A DNA stretch of 64,000 nt from Actinospica durhamensis (GTDB taxonomy: Bacteria; Actinomycetota; Actinomycetes; Streptomycetales; Catenulisporaceae). This document shows positions 50,192-58,970 of this stretch, in pieces; the stretch's first letter is position 1; each line of letters opens with the position of its first letter. The stretch covers positions 1 to 64,000 of the forward strand of contig NZ_JAGSOG010000003.1 in assembly GCF_018139695.1 (NCBI RefSeq), in the 5' to 3' direction. The notes under the pieces were generated by a model. The model saw only the letters and a list, made by a program, of their open reading frames with translations, was not told where the DNA came from and searched no databases. Position numbers and translations under genes: made by a program.

Positions 50192-50752
50192 GTGAAGCGC
50201 AGAATCGTGATCATCTCCGGTGCGCCGGGCTCCGGGAAGACGACGCTCGCCGGGCCGCTCGCGGCCGAGCTCGGCCTACCGCTGTTCACCAAGGACACGG
50301 TCAAGGAGACCCTCGACGACATGCTCGGCGACCAGCGCAGGGACGGCGTCGAGTGGTCGAGCCGGCTCGGCGCGGCGGCGATGGAACTGTTGTGGCGGTT
50401 GGCCGGTGACGCGCCGGCGTGTGTGCTGGAGGCGAACTTCCTTCCCGGCCATGAACGCCAGCGGCAGAAGCTGTCCGAGCTGACGCAGGGCGGGCTGCTG
50501 GTCGAGGTCTACTGTGCGTGCCCTGCGAAGGTGGCCGACTCGCGGTATCAGGCTCGGCACGGCACGCCCGCTCGACACCGCATACATACCAACAACATGA
50601 CGCTCGAGGGGTATGCGGCGTACGCCGGTCCGGTCGGGCTCGGGCCCGTGGTCGAGGTCGACACGACGACGCGCATGACTGTCGCGGAAGTGGCCGAGCG
50701 GGTGCGTTCGGAGGCCGTCAAGGCGGGCCTCGGGCTCACGCACGGAGAATGA
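50192..50752 (+). CDS. P-loop kinase-like protein
   Basis: A 186-residue protein with an N-terminal Walker A (IISGAPGSGKTTLA, about 6-19), then LPLFTKDTVKETLDDML and CVLEANFLPGHERQR, a layout like small-molecule kinases and zeta-toxin/chloramphenicol phosphotransferase relatives. The end (VVEVDTTTRMTVAEVAERVR) fits this group. It should transfer the gamma-phosphate of ATP to an unidentified small substrate. GTG 50192 is the start. The stop is 4 bases before the next GTG, so the two are coexpressed. Confidence 0.85.
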   Translation: MKRRIVIISGAPGSGKTTLAGPLAAELGLPLFTKDTVKETLDDMLGDQRRDGVEWSSRLGAAAMELLWRLAGDAPACVLEANFLPGHERQRQKLSELTQGGLLVEVYCACPAKVADSRYQARHGTPARHRIHTNNMTLEGYAAYAGPVGLGPVVEVDTTTRMTVAEVAERVRSEAVKAGLGLTHGE

Positions 50753-50756
50753 GCAC

Positions 50757-51356
50757 GTGAGTCACGTCCACGTCGTATACACGCACCCCGGCAACCGGGG
50801 CTTCACGCGCGAGATCCTCGACGCGTTCCTCGGCGGTCTTGAGGAGGCGGGCCACACGTACACGGTCTCTGATCTGTACGTGATGGGGTTTCGCTCGGAG
50901 CTCACGGCGGCGGAGTACGAGCGTGAGTCCGGCTACCGTGCGGACGCTCCCGTTCCCGACGACGTCGCTGCCGAGCAGGCCAGGCTGGATGCCGCCGATG
51001 CGTGGGTGTTCGTCTACCCGGTGTGGTGGGCCGATTGTCCGGCGCGGCTCAAGGGCTGGTTCGACCGGGTATGGACAGTGGGGTTCGCGTACAAGGGGCC
51101 GGGCGCGCGGGTGGTGGATAAGGCGCTGGTGCTGTGCACGGCCGGGTACAGCATCGCCGAACTCGAGGCGTCGGGCTGCTATCAGGCGATGAAGACCGTG
51201 ATGCTGACCGATCGCATCGGGCAGCGGGCCCGGTCGAGTGAGTTCGTGGTCTTCGGCGGCTCGGTGCCGGGTAAGGACGCCAACGGCGCCGAGCGCTGGA
51301 CCGTGGAGAGGGACCGACATTTGGCGCACGCAGCAGCCTTGGCCCGGTCGATCTGA
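50757..51356 (+). CDS. NAD(P)H-dependent flavodoxin-like oxidoreductase
   Basis: A 199-residue protein of the NQO1/KefF-like group. The start VHVVYTHPGNRGFTREILDA forms the FMN phosphate loop. AWVFVYPVWWADCPARLKGWFDRVW is the flavin/quinone-binding signature, and FVVFGGS lies near the end. It likely reduces quinones or related electrophiles with NAD(P)H and FMN in the cytosol. GTG 50757 has GGAG upstream, immediately after the kinase-like gene. It is convergent with the HAD gene. Confidence 0.9.
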   Translation: MSHVHVVYTHPGNRGFTREILDAFLGGLEEAGHTYTVSDLYVMGFRSELTAAEYERESGYRADAPVPDDVAAEQARLDAADAWVFVYPVWWADCPARLKGWFDRVWTVGFAYKGPGARVVDKALVLCTAGYSIAELEASGCYQAMKTVMLTDRIGQRARSSEFVVFGGSVPGKDANGAERWTVERDRHLAHAAALARSI

Positions 51357-51388
51357 GTCGAGCGGATCGACGCACACCGTATACACCG

Positions 51389-52030
51389 TCAGGCTACATC
51401 GAGGATGATGTCCTTCAGCTCGATCAGAGCATCGATTCGATAGCTGGCCTTCGAGAAATCCTGCGTTTTCGCGAATTCGTTAAAGACGATGGCACAGTCG
51501 ATACCGGCCGCCACTGCCGAGTTGAGTCCTCTGGATGAGTCCTCGACGACGAGGGTCTCTTCCTTGGCGGCCCCGAAGCGCTTGAGACCGGTCAGGTACG
51601 GCTCCGGGTGCGGCTTGGCGAGCTGGTAGTCTTCGCGAACCAGGACGAAGTCCATGAACTGCCTGATGTGCCGCTTTTCGTGGATGGTATCGAAATCCAC
51701 ACGCTTCGCCGTGGTCACGATGGCCATGCGGACGTGCTTGGACAGTTCGGCGAGGGCTTCGACGACGCCTTCGATCTCGATGGATTCCGTTCTCAGATAT
51801 TCCTGGTAGTAAGCGTCGCGTGCCTCACGCTGCTTCCCGATGGTCTGTTCGTCGATGCCTGCCGCCCTGGCTTGCACCCACGTGCCCAAACCCTGGTTCA
51901 TGTCCCTGAGGTACTGGTCCTTGTCCAAAGCCACGCCGATGTCCGCGAGTGCGCGTTCTCCGGCTTTGAAGTACCAGAATTCGGTGTCCACCAGAACGCC
52001 GTCATGATCGAAGAGTATGTACTTTCTCAC
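51389..52030 (-). CDS. HAD-superfamily sugar-phosphate phosphatase-like protein, lower GC
   Basis: A 213-residue HAD hydrolase of the beta-phosphoglucomutase/phosphoglycolate phosphatase type. Motif I is FDHDGVLVDTE (nucleophile Asp in DHD), motif II VTTAKR, the Lys region AKPHPEPY, and motif IV VVEDSSRGLNSA. It likely hydrolyses a sugar phosphate or related ester. Its start is 24 bases after the transketolase stop, so they are cotranscribed and may act on the same sugar phosphates. Base composition is visibly lower in GC than the neighbours, with many A/T-ending codons, suggesting recent acquisition. Confidence 0.88.
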   Translation of the reverse strand: MRKYILFDHDGVLVDTEFWYFKAGERALADIGVALDKDQYLRDMNQGLGTWVQARAAGIDEQTIGKQREARDAYYQEYLRTESIEIEGVVEALAELSKHVRMAIVTTAKRVDFDTIHEKRHIRQFMDFVLVREDYQLAKPHPEPYLTGLKRFGAAKEETLVVEDSSRGLNSAVAAGIDCAIVFNEFAKTQDFSKASYRIDALIELKDIILDVA

Positions 52031-52054
52031 CGTTGATCCTGTTCATGGTCCTGT

Positions 52055-53935
52055 TCAGCCGTGGACGAGGGCGCGTGCCGCGGCGACGATGTGCGTGGCG
52101 GAGATGCCTGCCGCGTCGAGTGTCTCATGCGGCTCTCCGGAGCCGGGCAGCGAGCGGACGGCCAGGCTGCGCACCGCGGCCGGGGCATCGTGCGCGGCAA
52201 GGGACTCGAGCACGGCGGAGGCGAGGCCGCCTTCCGGGTAGTGGTCCTCGGCCACCACGATCCGGCCGGTCTCCGATGCGGCCCGCACCAGCGTGGCGGC
52301 GTCCACCGGCTTGACCGAGTACAGGTCGATCACCCGGGCCGCGATGCCCTCCTCGTCGGCCAGCACCTGGGCCGCCGCGAGCGCCTCGTACACGGTCACC
52401 CCGGCCCCGATCAGCGTCACCTGGTCCTGGCCGGAGGAGATGAGCGTCTTGGACCCGCCGACCTCGAAGCTCTCGCCGTGCGGGTAGAGCACCGGGTAGG
52501 CGCCGCGGGTGATGCGCAGGTAGGAGACCCCGGCGAGTTCGACCATCACGGCGGCCAGCGCCGCGGTCGAGGTCGCGTCGGCGGGGTAGAGCACCGTCGA
52601 GCCGTGGATCGCGCGCAGCGACGCGATGTCCTCCAGCGCCATCTGCGAGGGCCCGTCCGGACCGATCTCCACGCCCGCGTGCGATCCGACCAGCCGGATG
52701 CTGGTGCCGCTGATACCGGTCATCCGGATGAAGTCGCTGGCCCGCGCGAAGAAGGCCGCGAAGGTCGAGGCGAACGGCGCGTACCCGCGCACCGCCACGC
52801 CCACCGCGGCCGCCACCAGCTGCTGCTCGGCGATGAAGGCCTCGAAGAACCGGTCAGGGTACTGTTTCGCGAACAGCTCGGCGTAGGTGGAGTTGCTCAC
52901 CTCCGCGTCCAGGGCCACCACCCGCGGGTCGGCCCCGAGCGCGGCCAGCGCGTCGCCGTAGGCCCGGCGGGTGGCCACCTTCTCACCCTGATCCCACCGG
53001 GGCAGCTGCACGACGGCGCCCCCGGCCGCGACCTGCCGGACCTCGCTCGGCTCGGGCAGCGGGCCGCGCACCCGGATGTCGCCGGAGGCGCCGAGTTCGG
53101 CCAGCGCCCGCTCGGCCATCTCCGCCGGCAGCGGTTTGCCGTGCCAGGACGGGCTGTCCTCGATCTCGGAGAAACCCTTGCCCTTCACCGTCTTCGCCAG
53201 GATCGCGAAGGGCCGGTCGCTCTCACGGGCCCGCGCGAGCGCCTTGTCCACCTGCTCCACGTCGTGCCCGTCGATCACCACGGCTTCCCAGCCGAAGGCC
53301 TCCGCCTTGCGCCGATAGCCCTCGAGGTCCCAGCCGTGCGCGGTGGCGCCGCGCTGGCCGAGCCGGTTGACGTCCACGATCGCGGTGATGTCGGCGATCC
53401 CGGCCGAGGAGGCCCGGTCGAACGCCTCCCATATCGAGCCCTCGGCCAACTCGCTGTCGCCGCACAGCACCCACACATGCGCGTCACTGTGGTCCAGCCG
53501 GGAGGCCGCCCAGGCCACGCCGACGCCGTAGGGCAAGCCCTGGCCGAGCGAGCCGGTCGCCACGTCCACCCACGGGAGAATCGGCGTCGGATGCCCCTGC
53601 AGCCGGTGGCCGTGCCGACGGTAGGTGGTCATCAGCTCTTCGTCCTCGACCACGCCCACCGCCTTGTACACGGAGTACAGCAGCGGCGAGGCGTGCCCCT
53701 TCGAGAAGATCAGGTGGTCATTCGCGGCCGAATGCGGATCGTCCCAGTCGTAGCGCAGGTGGCGGGTCACCAGTACCGCAAGCAGGTCCGCCGCCGACAT
53801 GCTCGATGAAGGGTGGCCGCTGCCCGCGCTCGTGGAACACCGAATGGAGTCCGCCCTGAGCTGGCCGGCCAACTCCCGCAGCGCCGCCGCATCCGCGGTG
53901 GGAGTCAGCGTCTGGCGCGATGAATCATTCGTCAT
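52055..53935 (-). CDS. tkt: Transketolase
   Basis: A 626-residue thiamine-diphosphate enzyme that moves two-carbon ketol units between pentose-phosphate sugars. N-terminal domain: SGHPSSSMSAADLL, FSKGHASPLLY, TPILPWVDVATGSLGQGLPYG (two adjoining motifs) and the ThDP/Mg motif GDSELAEGS. Middle pyrimidine-binding domain: FFEAFIAEQQLV and SHAGVEIGPDGPS. The C-terminal domain is complete. The length is a little short of the 650-700 usual, so this is a shorter actinomycete paralogue. ATG 53935 is near a LacI-type palindrome. It is followed by a HAD phosphatase gene, suggesting a dedicated sugar-phosphate branch rather than the housekeeping copy. Confidence 0.93.
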   Translation of the reverse strand: MTNDSSRQTLTPTADAAALRELAGQLRADSIRCSTSAGSGHPSSSMSAADLLAVLVTRHLRYDWDDPHSAANDHLIFSKGHASPLLYSVYKAVGVVEDEELMTTYRRHGHRLQGHPTPILPWVDVATGSLGQGLPYGVGVAWAASRLDHSDAHVWVLCGDSELAEGSIWEAFDRASSAGIADITAIVDVNRLGQRGATAHGWDLEGYRRKAEAFGWEAVVIDGHDVEQVDKALARARESDRPFAILAKTVKGKGFSEIEDSPSWHGKPLPAEMAERALAELGASGDIRVRGPLPEPSEVRQVAAGGAVVQLPRWDQGEKVATRRAYGDALAALGADPRVVALDAEVSNSTYAELFAKQYPDRFFEAFIAEQQLVAAAVGVAVRGYAPFASTFAAFFARASDFIRMTGISGTSIRLVGSHAGVEIGPDGPSQMALEDIASLRAIHGSTVLYPADATSTAALAAVMVELAGVSYLRITRGAYPVLYPHGESFEVGGSKTLISSGQDQVTLIGAGVTVYEALAAAQVLADEEGIAARVIDLYSVKPVDAATLVRAASETGRIVVAEDHYPEGGLASAVLESLAAHDAPAAVRSLAVRSLPGSGEPHETLDAAGISATHIVAAARALVHG

Positions 53936-53962
53936 GCGTTGTCATCCCATTCGGACGCGGCA

Positions 53963-53976
53963 TCGAAGCGCTTCGA
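53963..53976. promoter_or_regulatory. LacI-family-type operator upstream of transketolase
   Basis: Perfect 14-bp palindrome TCGAAGC-GCTTCGA, centred 34-35 bases before the transketolase ATG. It contains the AANCGNTT core typical of LacI/GalR operators. No LacI gene is in the window. Confidence 0.65.
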
Positions 53977-54088
53977 CCATGTGATCGTTCCCAGTGTCGG
54001 TGAGTCGCAGATCGCTGTCAAGAACAGGATCTACAGCCGAGTTCCGGGAATAGGACAGCCGGGAATCGACGCAGCCGAGGTGCTCCCG

Positions 54089-55255
54089 TCAGCTTTTCCG
54101 CCTGCGGATAAGGTCCTCGAACTCGAGCCCGTCCAGGATTTCGAGCTGGGCCACCTCTCGTCTCAGACTGCTGAGACCGAGTTCGGCTTCGGTCCGACCG
54201 GCGGCCGCTCCAGTGGAGTCGTGTTCCAAGTACGTCGACGGCACGAGGAGGGCTCCTGCGGCTGCCAGGACCACACCAGCACTGAGCCAACTACCCAGGT
54301 GGAAAAGAACAAGTCCGAGCGCCGCGGCAGCCGTAACGACAGACGGCCCCACGATACGCACGAGGCGTCCGAACTGCCTGCGCCTCGCGGCGAGCAGCGC
54401 TTCTTCCTCCAGCGCCACCAGGCGCATCTGCGCCTCCCGCAGCCGCTCGCGAATGGGCGCCTTCAACTCGGCCGTCCGCGTGCCCAGCCACGCCTCCAGT
54501 TCCTCGCGGTCGTCCCGGTCGAGCAGGGAACGCAGTGCCTGCACGATGGCCAGGGTGTACTCGTTGCCCTCCTCGAGGTCGAGCGCCAGCGAGCGGCGTG
54601 CGTACGCGCGGACGACCTCGGCGTTCCAGGGGATGGGGCTGAGGTAGCGCGCGACTTCCATGAAGTCCCGGAAGGACTTCACGAACTCCGGCAGCATCTT
54701 GTTCAGCAGGACCCAGGTGCGGTGATACTGCATGTCCTCACGGAAGAGGGCCTTGAGCCGCTCCACGCCCGCCGCGGACATGGGGTCGTACTCGCTCACG
54801 ATGACGACGCGGTCCGAGACGCTCTCGCTGATGGCCACCGCGGCGTACTCGTCCGACCCGGCCTGGGCGTCGAGGAAGATGTAGTCGTAGGTCTCCCGGT
54901 ACTCTCGCACGGCCGCGTACAGGGCGGCACGGTAGGCCTCGAGCGGGACGTCCTCGGTGTTCTGAAAGCCGTACGTCGCCGGAAGTACGTCGAGGCGGGA
55001 GGAGATCTCAGTGGTGAAGAACCCGAACCGGTCGTACTCGAACAGCCCCCTGGGCGGTTCGACGGCGGAGGCGTCGTCTCGCGCCTCGACGATCTGGTTG
55101 AGGTAGAGCAGGGTGAGGCCGTTCGTCGCGGCATCGGTGTCGATCATCAGGACTCGCTTGCCCATCGAGGCCAGGAAGGTGCCGAAGGCCGCCACGAGGA
55201 TCGTCTTGCCCGAGCCGCCCTTCGCGCTGGCCATGCAGTAGACCTTCGCGCTCAT
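54089..55255 (-). CDS. ParA/MinD-like ATPase with C-terminal membrane hairpin
   Basis: A 388-residue protein. Residues 1-260 are a deviant Walker A ATPase: SAKGGSGKTILVAAFGTFLA (lysines 12 and 17), VLMIDTDAATNGLTL, and YDYIFLDAQAGSDEYA in the place of DxxxG. A helical linker spans about 262-295 (IRERLREAQMRLVALEEEAL). Two membrane helices are at about 297-343, followed by a 45-residue cytoplasmic tail. This tethered ParA is unusual; ordinary ParA or MinD proteins are soluble or bind membrane by an amphipathic helix. The start overlaps the upstream gene stop by four bases, so the two form a coupled unit. Confidence 0.85.
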   Translation of the reverse strand: MSAKVYCMASAKGGSGKTILVAAFGTFLASMGKRVLMIDTDAATNGLTLLYLNQIVEARDDASAVEPPRGLFEYDRFGFFTTEISSRLDVLPATYGFQNTEDVPLEAYRAALYAAVREYRETYDYIFLDAQAGSDEYAAVAISESVSDRVVIVSEYDPMSAAGVERLKALFREDMQYHRTWVLLNKMLPEFVKSFRDFMEVARYLSPIPWNAEVVRAYARRSLALDLEEGNEYTLAIVQALRSLLDRDDREELEAWLGTRTAELKAPIRERLREAQMRLVALEEEALLAARRRQFGRLVRIVGPSVVTAAAALGLVLFHLGSWLSAGVVLAAAGALLVPSTYLEHDSTGAAAGRTEAELGLSSLRREVAQLEILDGLEFEDLIRRRKS

Positions 55256-55911
55256 GCCACCGCCTCCGGGTCGTCCTGGGCCGCGGACTTCTCCGGCACA
55301 CCCGATGTCGGCGCTGTCCCGTTGGATCCCGGGGTTCCGCCGACGGCCGGTTGGTCCGACCGGTCGGGCGGGCCGGCCATCCAGGTCGCGGCGGCGCTGC
55401 GGCTGGCGCCGATGGCCGCGGTGGCGGCGGCCTGGTTGAGTACCGGCGAGGTCGGATGGAGTTCGTTGATGACCTCGATGAAGGCCTCGGTGAGCTCCGC
55501 CGCGCTGCTCGGCCGGAATTTGATCAGCTGGATGTAACCGTTGATCTTGAAGCTCGTGCTGAGGAGCCGATCGTGCGCCTCGGTGATGCTCTTGGTCTGC
55601 TCCGCGAGGTATCCGGCCTGGCAGCAGGGGTCGCCCTGGAAGACCAGGTACGCAGATCGGAATTTCAACATCAGGGAGTTGTTCTTCTCGTCGAGCTCCA
55701 TCAGCATGCCCCCGATCTTGGCCTGGTAGCCGCCTTCCAGACTCGCGTTCGCCAGCTCAGCGCTTTTCATCTTGGCCTTCAGATTCGCCGAGCCCTCCCG
55801 CAACGAGAGCGGATAGGCGTCACTGACGTCGCGGTGGACGAACTTCGTGGTCTTGTCGGGACATTTCACCCGCTTCAGCTTCGGCCCCACGCGCGATCGG
55901 TCCCCTCCCAT
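55252..55911 (-). CDS. Uncharacterised partner of the ParA-like ATPase
   Basis: A protein of about 219 residues with no recognised domain. Basic N terminus (VGPKLKRVKCPDKTTKF); a charged helical core (ANLKAKMKSAELANASLEGG, MLMELDEKNNSLMLKFRSAY) with a DPCC motif (about 110-125: FQGDPCCQAGYLAEQTKSIT); a further helix (EAFIEVINELHP); and a Pro/Ser/Gly-rich tail from about 170. Lower in GC than neighbours. The frame is open to an ATG at 56016, but ATG 55911 leaves a normal divergent gap to the Nudix gene. It ends in ATGA with the ParA-like start, so the products probably interact. Confidence 0.7.
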   Translation of the reverse strand: MGGDRSRVGPKLKRVKCPDKTTKFVHRDVSDAYPLSLREGSANLKAKMKSAELANASLEGGYQAKIGGMLMELDEKNNSLMLKFRSAYLVFQGDPCCQAGYLAEQTKSITEAHDRLLSTSFKINGYIQLIKFRPSSAAELTEAFIEVINELHPTSPVLNQAAATAAIGASRSAAATWMAGPPDRSDQPAVGGTPGSNGTAPTSGVPEKSAAQDDPEAVA

Positions 55912-56022
55912 GGTGAAGATCTGGCTGCAGAGTAGAGTCCGAACAAGGCCGGGGTCTCCGTGTTCTCCGAATCGTTGCAGAGCTCCTGCGGGACCCGCCG
56001 TAAAGATCATCAGCATGGTTGA

Positions 56023-56568
56023 ATGCCGGGCATGCCGACGATGCCCGACCCGCCGCCGTTCTCACGTATCAAGATCCGTACCAGTGCGCTGGTCTTCTGC
56101 GGTGACGAGGTCGCGCTGATCCGGCGCGAGCGTGCGGATTCGGTGCACTACACCACGATCGGCGGGAACGTGGAGGACGGCGAACCGCTCCCGGACGCGC
56201 TGCGCAGGGAGCTGGCCGAGGAACTCGCCCTCGACCTCGATCAGGCTGAGGGCGGCGAGCTGCTGTGGGTGCTCGATCAGCGCGTCTCACGGCCCGGTCC
56301 CACACCGCCACCGCGCAAGCTGCATCTGATCCACCGCTTCCACGTCACCCCGGCGGTGCGCGCGGGCCTGGCCGTCCAGGAGCTCGACGAGCAGCCCGAC
56401 GGCTCACCCGAGGTCGGCACGATCGCGTGGGTCGACTACCGCGAAGCCGCCGACCTGCCGCTGTTCCCGCCCATCGGCCCGGTTCTGCGCGCCCTCGCCG
56501 ATCCGCGCGCTCCCGTCACCGACGCCGCACTGGAGGCGGTGACGGACGCGAACTACACGTGGGTGTGA
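56023..56568 (+). CDS. Nudix hydrolase
   Basis: A 181-residue pyrophosphohydrolase. The Nudix box is intact: GGNVEDGEPLPDALRRELAE followed by ELALDL, matching GX5EX7REUXEEXGU except that the last G is absent in sequence order. Nudix enzymes cleave nucleoside-diphosphate-linked compounds with a metal; the substrate is not predictable. A likely surface insert (SRPGPTPPPRKLHLIHRF) follows the box. Starts at ATG 56023, 56032 or 56041 are all possible. It is divergent from the ParA-partner gene and followed 94 bases later by a histidine phosphatase gene. Confidence 0.9.
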   Translation: MPGMPTMPDPPPFSRIKIRTSALVFCGDEVALIRRERADSVHYTTIGGNVEDGEPLPDALRRELAEELALDLDQAEGGELLWVLDQRVSRPGPTPPPRKLHLIHRFHVTPAVRAGLAVQELDEQPDGSPEVGTIAWVDYREAADLPLFPPIGPVLRALADPRAPVTDAALEAVTDANYTWV

Positions 56569-56662
56569 GCAGGGGCGCGGGCGCGCCGATGCGGGCCGCG
56601 GACCGTCGGACACGCGATATTCCGTGGCCTCACATCGACGTGACGTGGTAGGACTGGCGCTC

Positions 56663-57262
56663 GTGTTCGACTTCGAGACCGTATACCTGGCCCGGCACGG
56701 GCAGACCGAGTGGAACGTGGAAGGCCGGCGGCAGGGGCGGCTCGATTCGCCGCTGACGCCCACGGGTCTCGCGCAGGCGCGGCGAAATGCCGAGGACGCC
56801 CGCGCCGAGCCGATCGACGCGCTGTTCTGCAGTCCCATGGGACGTGCCCGGACCACCGCGGAGGTGTTCGCCGCAGCCTTGGGGCTGGCGGCACAGGTGG
56901 TGGAGGAGCTCGCCGAGGTCGATCACGGGCGGTTGTCCGGGCTGGTGCGGGCGCAGGTGGAGGCGGGTTGGCCGGGGTTCGAGCAGGCGCGGGCGCGCGA
57001 CAAGTACTTCTGCCGGTTTCCGGATGGGGAGAGCTATGCCGACGCCGATGCGCGGGCCGCTCGGGCGCTGGAGGCGATCGCCGGCTCAGGTGCGCGTCGT
57101 CCGCTGCTCGTCTCGCACGAGATGATCGGCCGGATGCTGCTGAAGAACCTGGCCGGGCTCTCGCGTACCGAGGCGCTGGCGCTCAGCCACCCGTCCGACC
57201 TCGTGTACAAGGTGCGCCCGGACCGGCGCGAGTTCGTGGCGCTGTCCCCGGCCACGGCGTGA
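56663..57262 (+). CDS. Histidine phosphatase-family protein (phosphoglycerate mutase-like)
   Basis: A protein of about 200 residues. The catalytic His is in LARHGQTEWN; then LTPTGLAQARRNAED, FCSPMGRARTTAEVF, an acidic Glu in VEELAEVDHGRLSG, and the second catalytic His in LLVSHEMIGRM. It probably dephosphorylates a small phosphoester (phosphoglycerate-like or sugar-phosphate). GTG 56663 (VFDFETVYLARHG) is preferred to the earlier GTG at 56624 because family members begin just before the RHG motif. It follows the Nudix gene on the same strand. Confidence 0.87.
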   Translation: MFDFETVYLARHGQTEWNVEGRRQGRLDSPLTPTGLAQARRNAEDARAEPIDALFCSPMGRARTTAEVFAAALGLAAQVVEELAEVDHGRLSGLVRAQVEAGWPGFEQARARDKYFCRFPDGESYADADARAARALEAIAGSGARRPLLVSHEMIGRMLLKNLAGLSRTEALALSHPSDLVYKVRPDRREFVALSPATA

Positions 57263-57292
57263 CATCCAGGATTACGCCGCACGACGCCATCT

Positions 57293-57303
57293 GTTCACCT
57301 TCG
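57293..57303 (+). promoter_or_regulatory. Possible PHO-box half upstream of PhoU
   Basis: GTTCACCTTCG matches one unit of the GTTCACC-type direct repeat bound by PhoP in streptomycetes. The following 11 bases match poorly, so this is a weak candidate. Confidence 0.3.
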
Positions 57304-57402
57304 GCACGGAGTTGCGCGTCCGGCGGCCGGTAGCGTGGGGTGTACGCGATCCCCCGTGATCCACCGTGATTTCCCTGATGGAGAGATTGGAGCGGCGACG
57401 CG

Positions 57403-58041
57403 ATGCGCGATGCCTACCACGAGCAGTTGGACTCGGTCGGTCACACCCTGGTCGAGATGGCCGGTCTGGTCGGCCGCGCCCTGTCCCGGGCCACCACGGC
57501 GCTGCTGGAGGCGGACCTGGCCACCGCCGAAGCGGTCATCTCCGCCGACGACGCCGTGGACGCGCTGCACCGCGAACTCGACGTGCGCACCCTGGACCTG
57601 ATGGCGCGCCAGCAGCCGGTGGCCGGCGACCTTCGTACCCTGGTCACCTCGCTGCGGATGAGCGCCGACCTGGAGCGGATGGGCGACCTCGCCCGGCACA
57701 TCGCCAAGGTCGCCCGGATGCGCTACCCCGAGCACGCCGTGCCGCAGGAGCTGCGCCCGATCTTCGAGCAGATGGGCGAGATCGGCGCGGAGCTCGCGGA
57801 GAACGTCGCGCGCATCGTCGAGGACAAGGACGTCGAGGCCGCGCGGGGCATCGAGGCGCGCGACGACGCGGTCGACCGGCTGCACAGCGCGGTGTTCATG
57901 GCCCTGCTCGCCCAGGACAGCCCGCACACCACCGAGTCGGCGATCGACGTCACCCTGCTCAGCCGCTACTACGAGCGCTTCGCCGACCACGCCGTCTCCG
58001 TCGCCCGCCGCCTCGTGTTCCTCGTCACCGGGGAGCAGTGA
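57403..58041 (+). CDS. phoU: Phosphate-signalling protein PhoU
   Basis: A 212-residue all-helical protein with two PhoU repeats. Metal-binding-type motifs appear in the first half as DDAVDALHRELDVRTLDLMA and DLERMGDLARHIAK, and in the second as ARDDAVDRLHSAV and YYERFADHAVSVARR. PhoU regulates phosphate uptake by the Pst transporter and acts with the PhoR/PhoP pair; neither is in this window. ATG 57403 has GGAG upstream. The gene stands alone, between the histidine phosphatase and a membrane protein. Confidence 0.94.
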   Translation: MRDAYHEQLDSVGHTLVEMAGLVGRALSRATTALLEADLATAEAVISADDAVDALHRELDVRTLDLMARQQPVAGDLRTLVTSLRMSADLERMGDLARHIAKVARMRYPEHAVPQELRPIFEQMGEIGAELAENVARIVEDKDVEAARGIEARDDAVDRLHSAVFMALLAQDSPHTTESAIDVTLLSRYYERFADHAVSVARRLVFLVTGEQ

Positions 58042-58092
58042 CGGCAGGCGTCCACCCCCGGCCCCGCCGCTCTTTATGCTCATGGGCGTACG

Positions 58093-58953
58093 ATGGCGGA
58101 GCAGGGGGCGCGCACAGGTGCGCCGGGGGACGCGGGGGACGGCGAGCGCGGTATGGCTTCGGTGGCGAAAGGCGGCGTGGCCGGGGGCTACGGCCCTGCT
58201 GAGGAGCGCAAGCTCGCACTGCTGGTACTGCGTATCCAGCTCATCCTCGCCGCCCTGATGACGCTCTCCATCGGCTGCTTCGCGATACCGGCTCAGTTGG
58301 CGGCGCAGCGCTACGACTCGGCGCCGCGCTGCCCGGGCACGACGCAGGGGCCGAATTGCGTCGCCTCCGTTCCGGTCACCGTGTCCTCGATCGATCAGGG
58401 GGGAGACGAGCGGGACACCTCGTACTGGCTGGAGCTCACCGGGATCGGATCGGGGCAGACGACGTTCACCCCGGCCGGTTCCAATCACGGTCTCCACGGC
58501 CTGATCGCTCAGGTGAAGCCCGGGCAGCAGGTCACGGCGACGGTGTGGCACGGCGACCTGATCCAGTTGGAGTCGGCCGGCACGGTCAGCGTGGACAGCG
58601 GTTCTCCGGACATCCGGGCCCGCAACTGGCTCGGCGGCTTCGCGATCCCGTGCAGCTTCCTGCTCGGCTTCGTGATCATGTACGTCGGACGGCGCCGCCC
58701 GGGCCGGCGCGCCAAGGCCCTCGGGATGGGCGTGGGCCTGCTGGTGATCCTGAACGGGCCGGCGTTCCTGTTCCTACAGTACGCATTGACGGACAGGCCG
58801 AGTCCGCTGCTGGCGTTGGCCACCTTGGCCGGTGTCGGCGCGATCGCCGCCGGACTGTGGGCACTGAACGCGTGGGGGACGCGGCGCAACAACCGGAGAC
58901 TGGTGGAAATGCTCGAGATGCGCGACGCGGTGCCCGCCGACTCGCGCTTGTAG
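58093..58953 (+). CDS. Four-helix membrane protein with extracellular domain
   Basis: A 286-residue protein. The N-terminal cytoplasmic Gly-rich tail (1-40) is followed by membrane helix 1 (about 43-68, LVLRIQLILAALMTLSIGCF). An outer domain of about 110 residues carries a Cys pair (APRCPGTTQGPNC) and a beta-strand pattern (VTVSSIDQGGDERDTSYWLE). Then come helices at about 183-203, 217-236 and 243-262, and a basic tail. No enzyme family is recognised; similar hypothetical proteins are common in streptomycetes. ATG 58093 has no clear ribosome-binding site. It is convergent with the next small gene. Confidence 0.75.
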   Translation: MAEQGARTGAPGDAGDGERGMASVAKGGVAGGYGPAEERKLALLVLRIQLILAALMTLSIGCFAIPAQLAAQRYDSAPRCPGTTQGPNCVASVPVTVSSIDQGGDERDTSYWLELTGIGSGQTTFTPAGSNHGLHGLIAQVKPGQQVTATVWHGDLIQLESAGTVSVDSGSPDIRARNWLGGFAIPCSFLLGFVIMYVGRRRPGRRAKALGMGVGLLVILNGPAFLFLQYALTDRPSPLLALATLAGVGAIAAGLWALNAWGTRRNNRRLVEMLEMRDAVPADSRL

Positions 58954-58970
58954 CGCTCGGGCATCGATCC

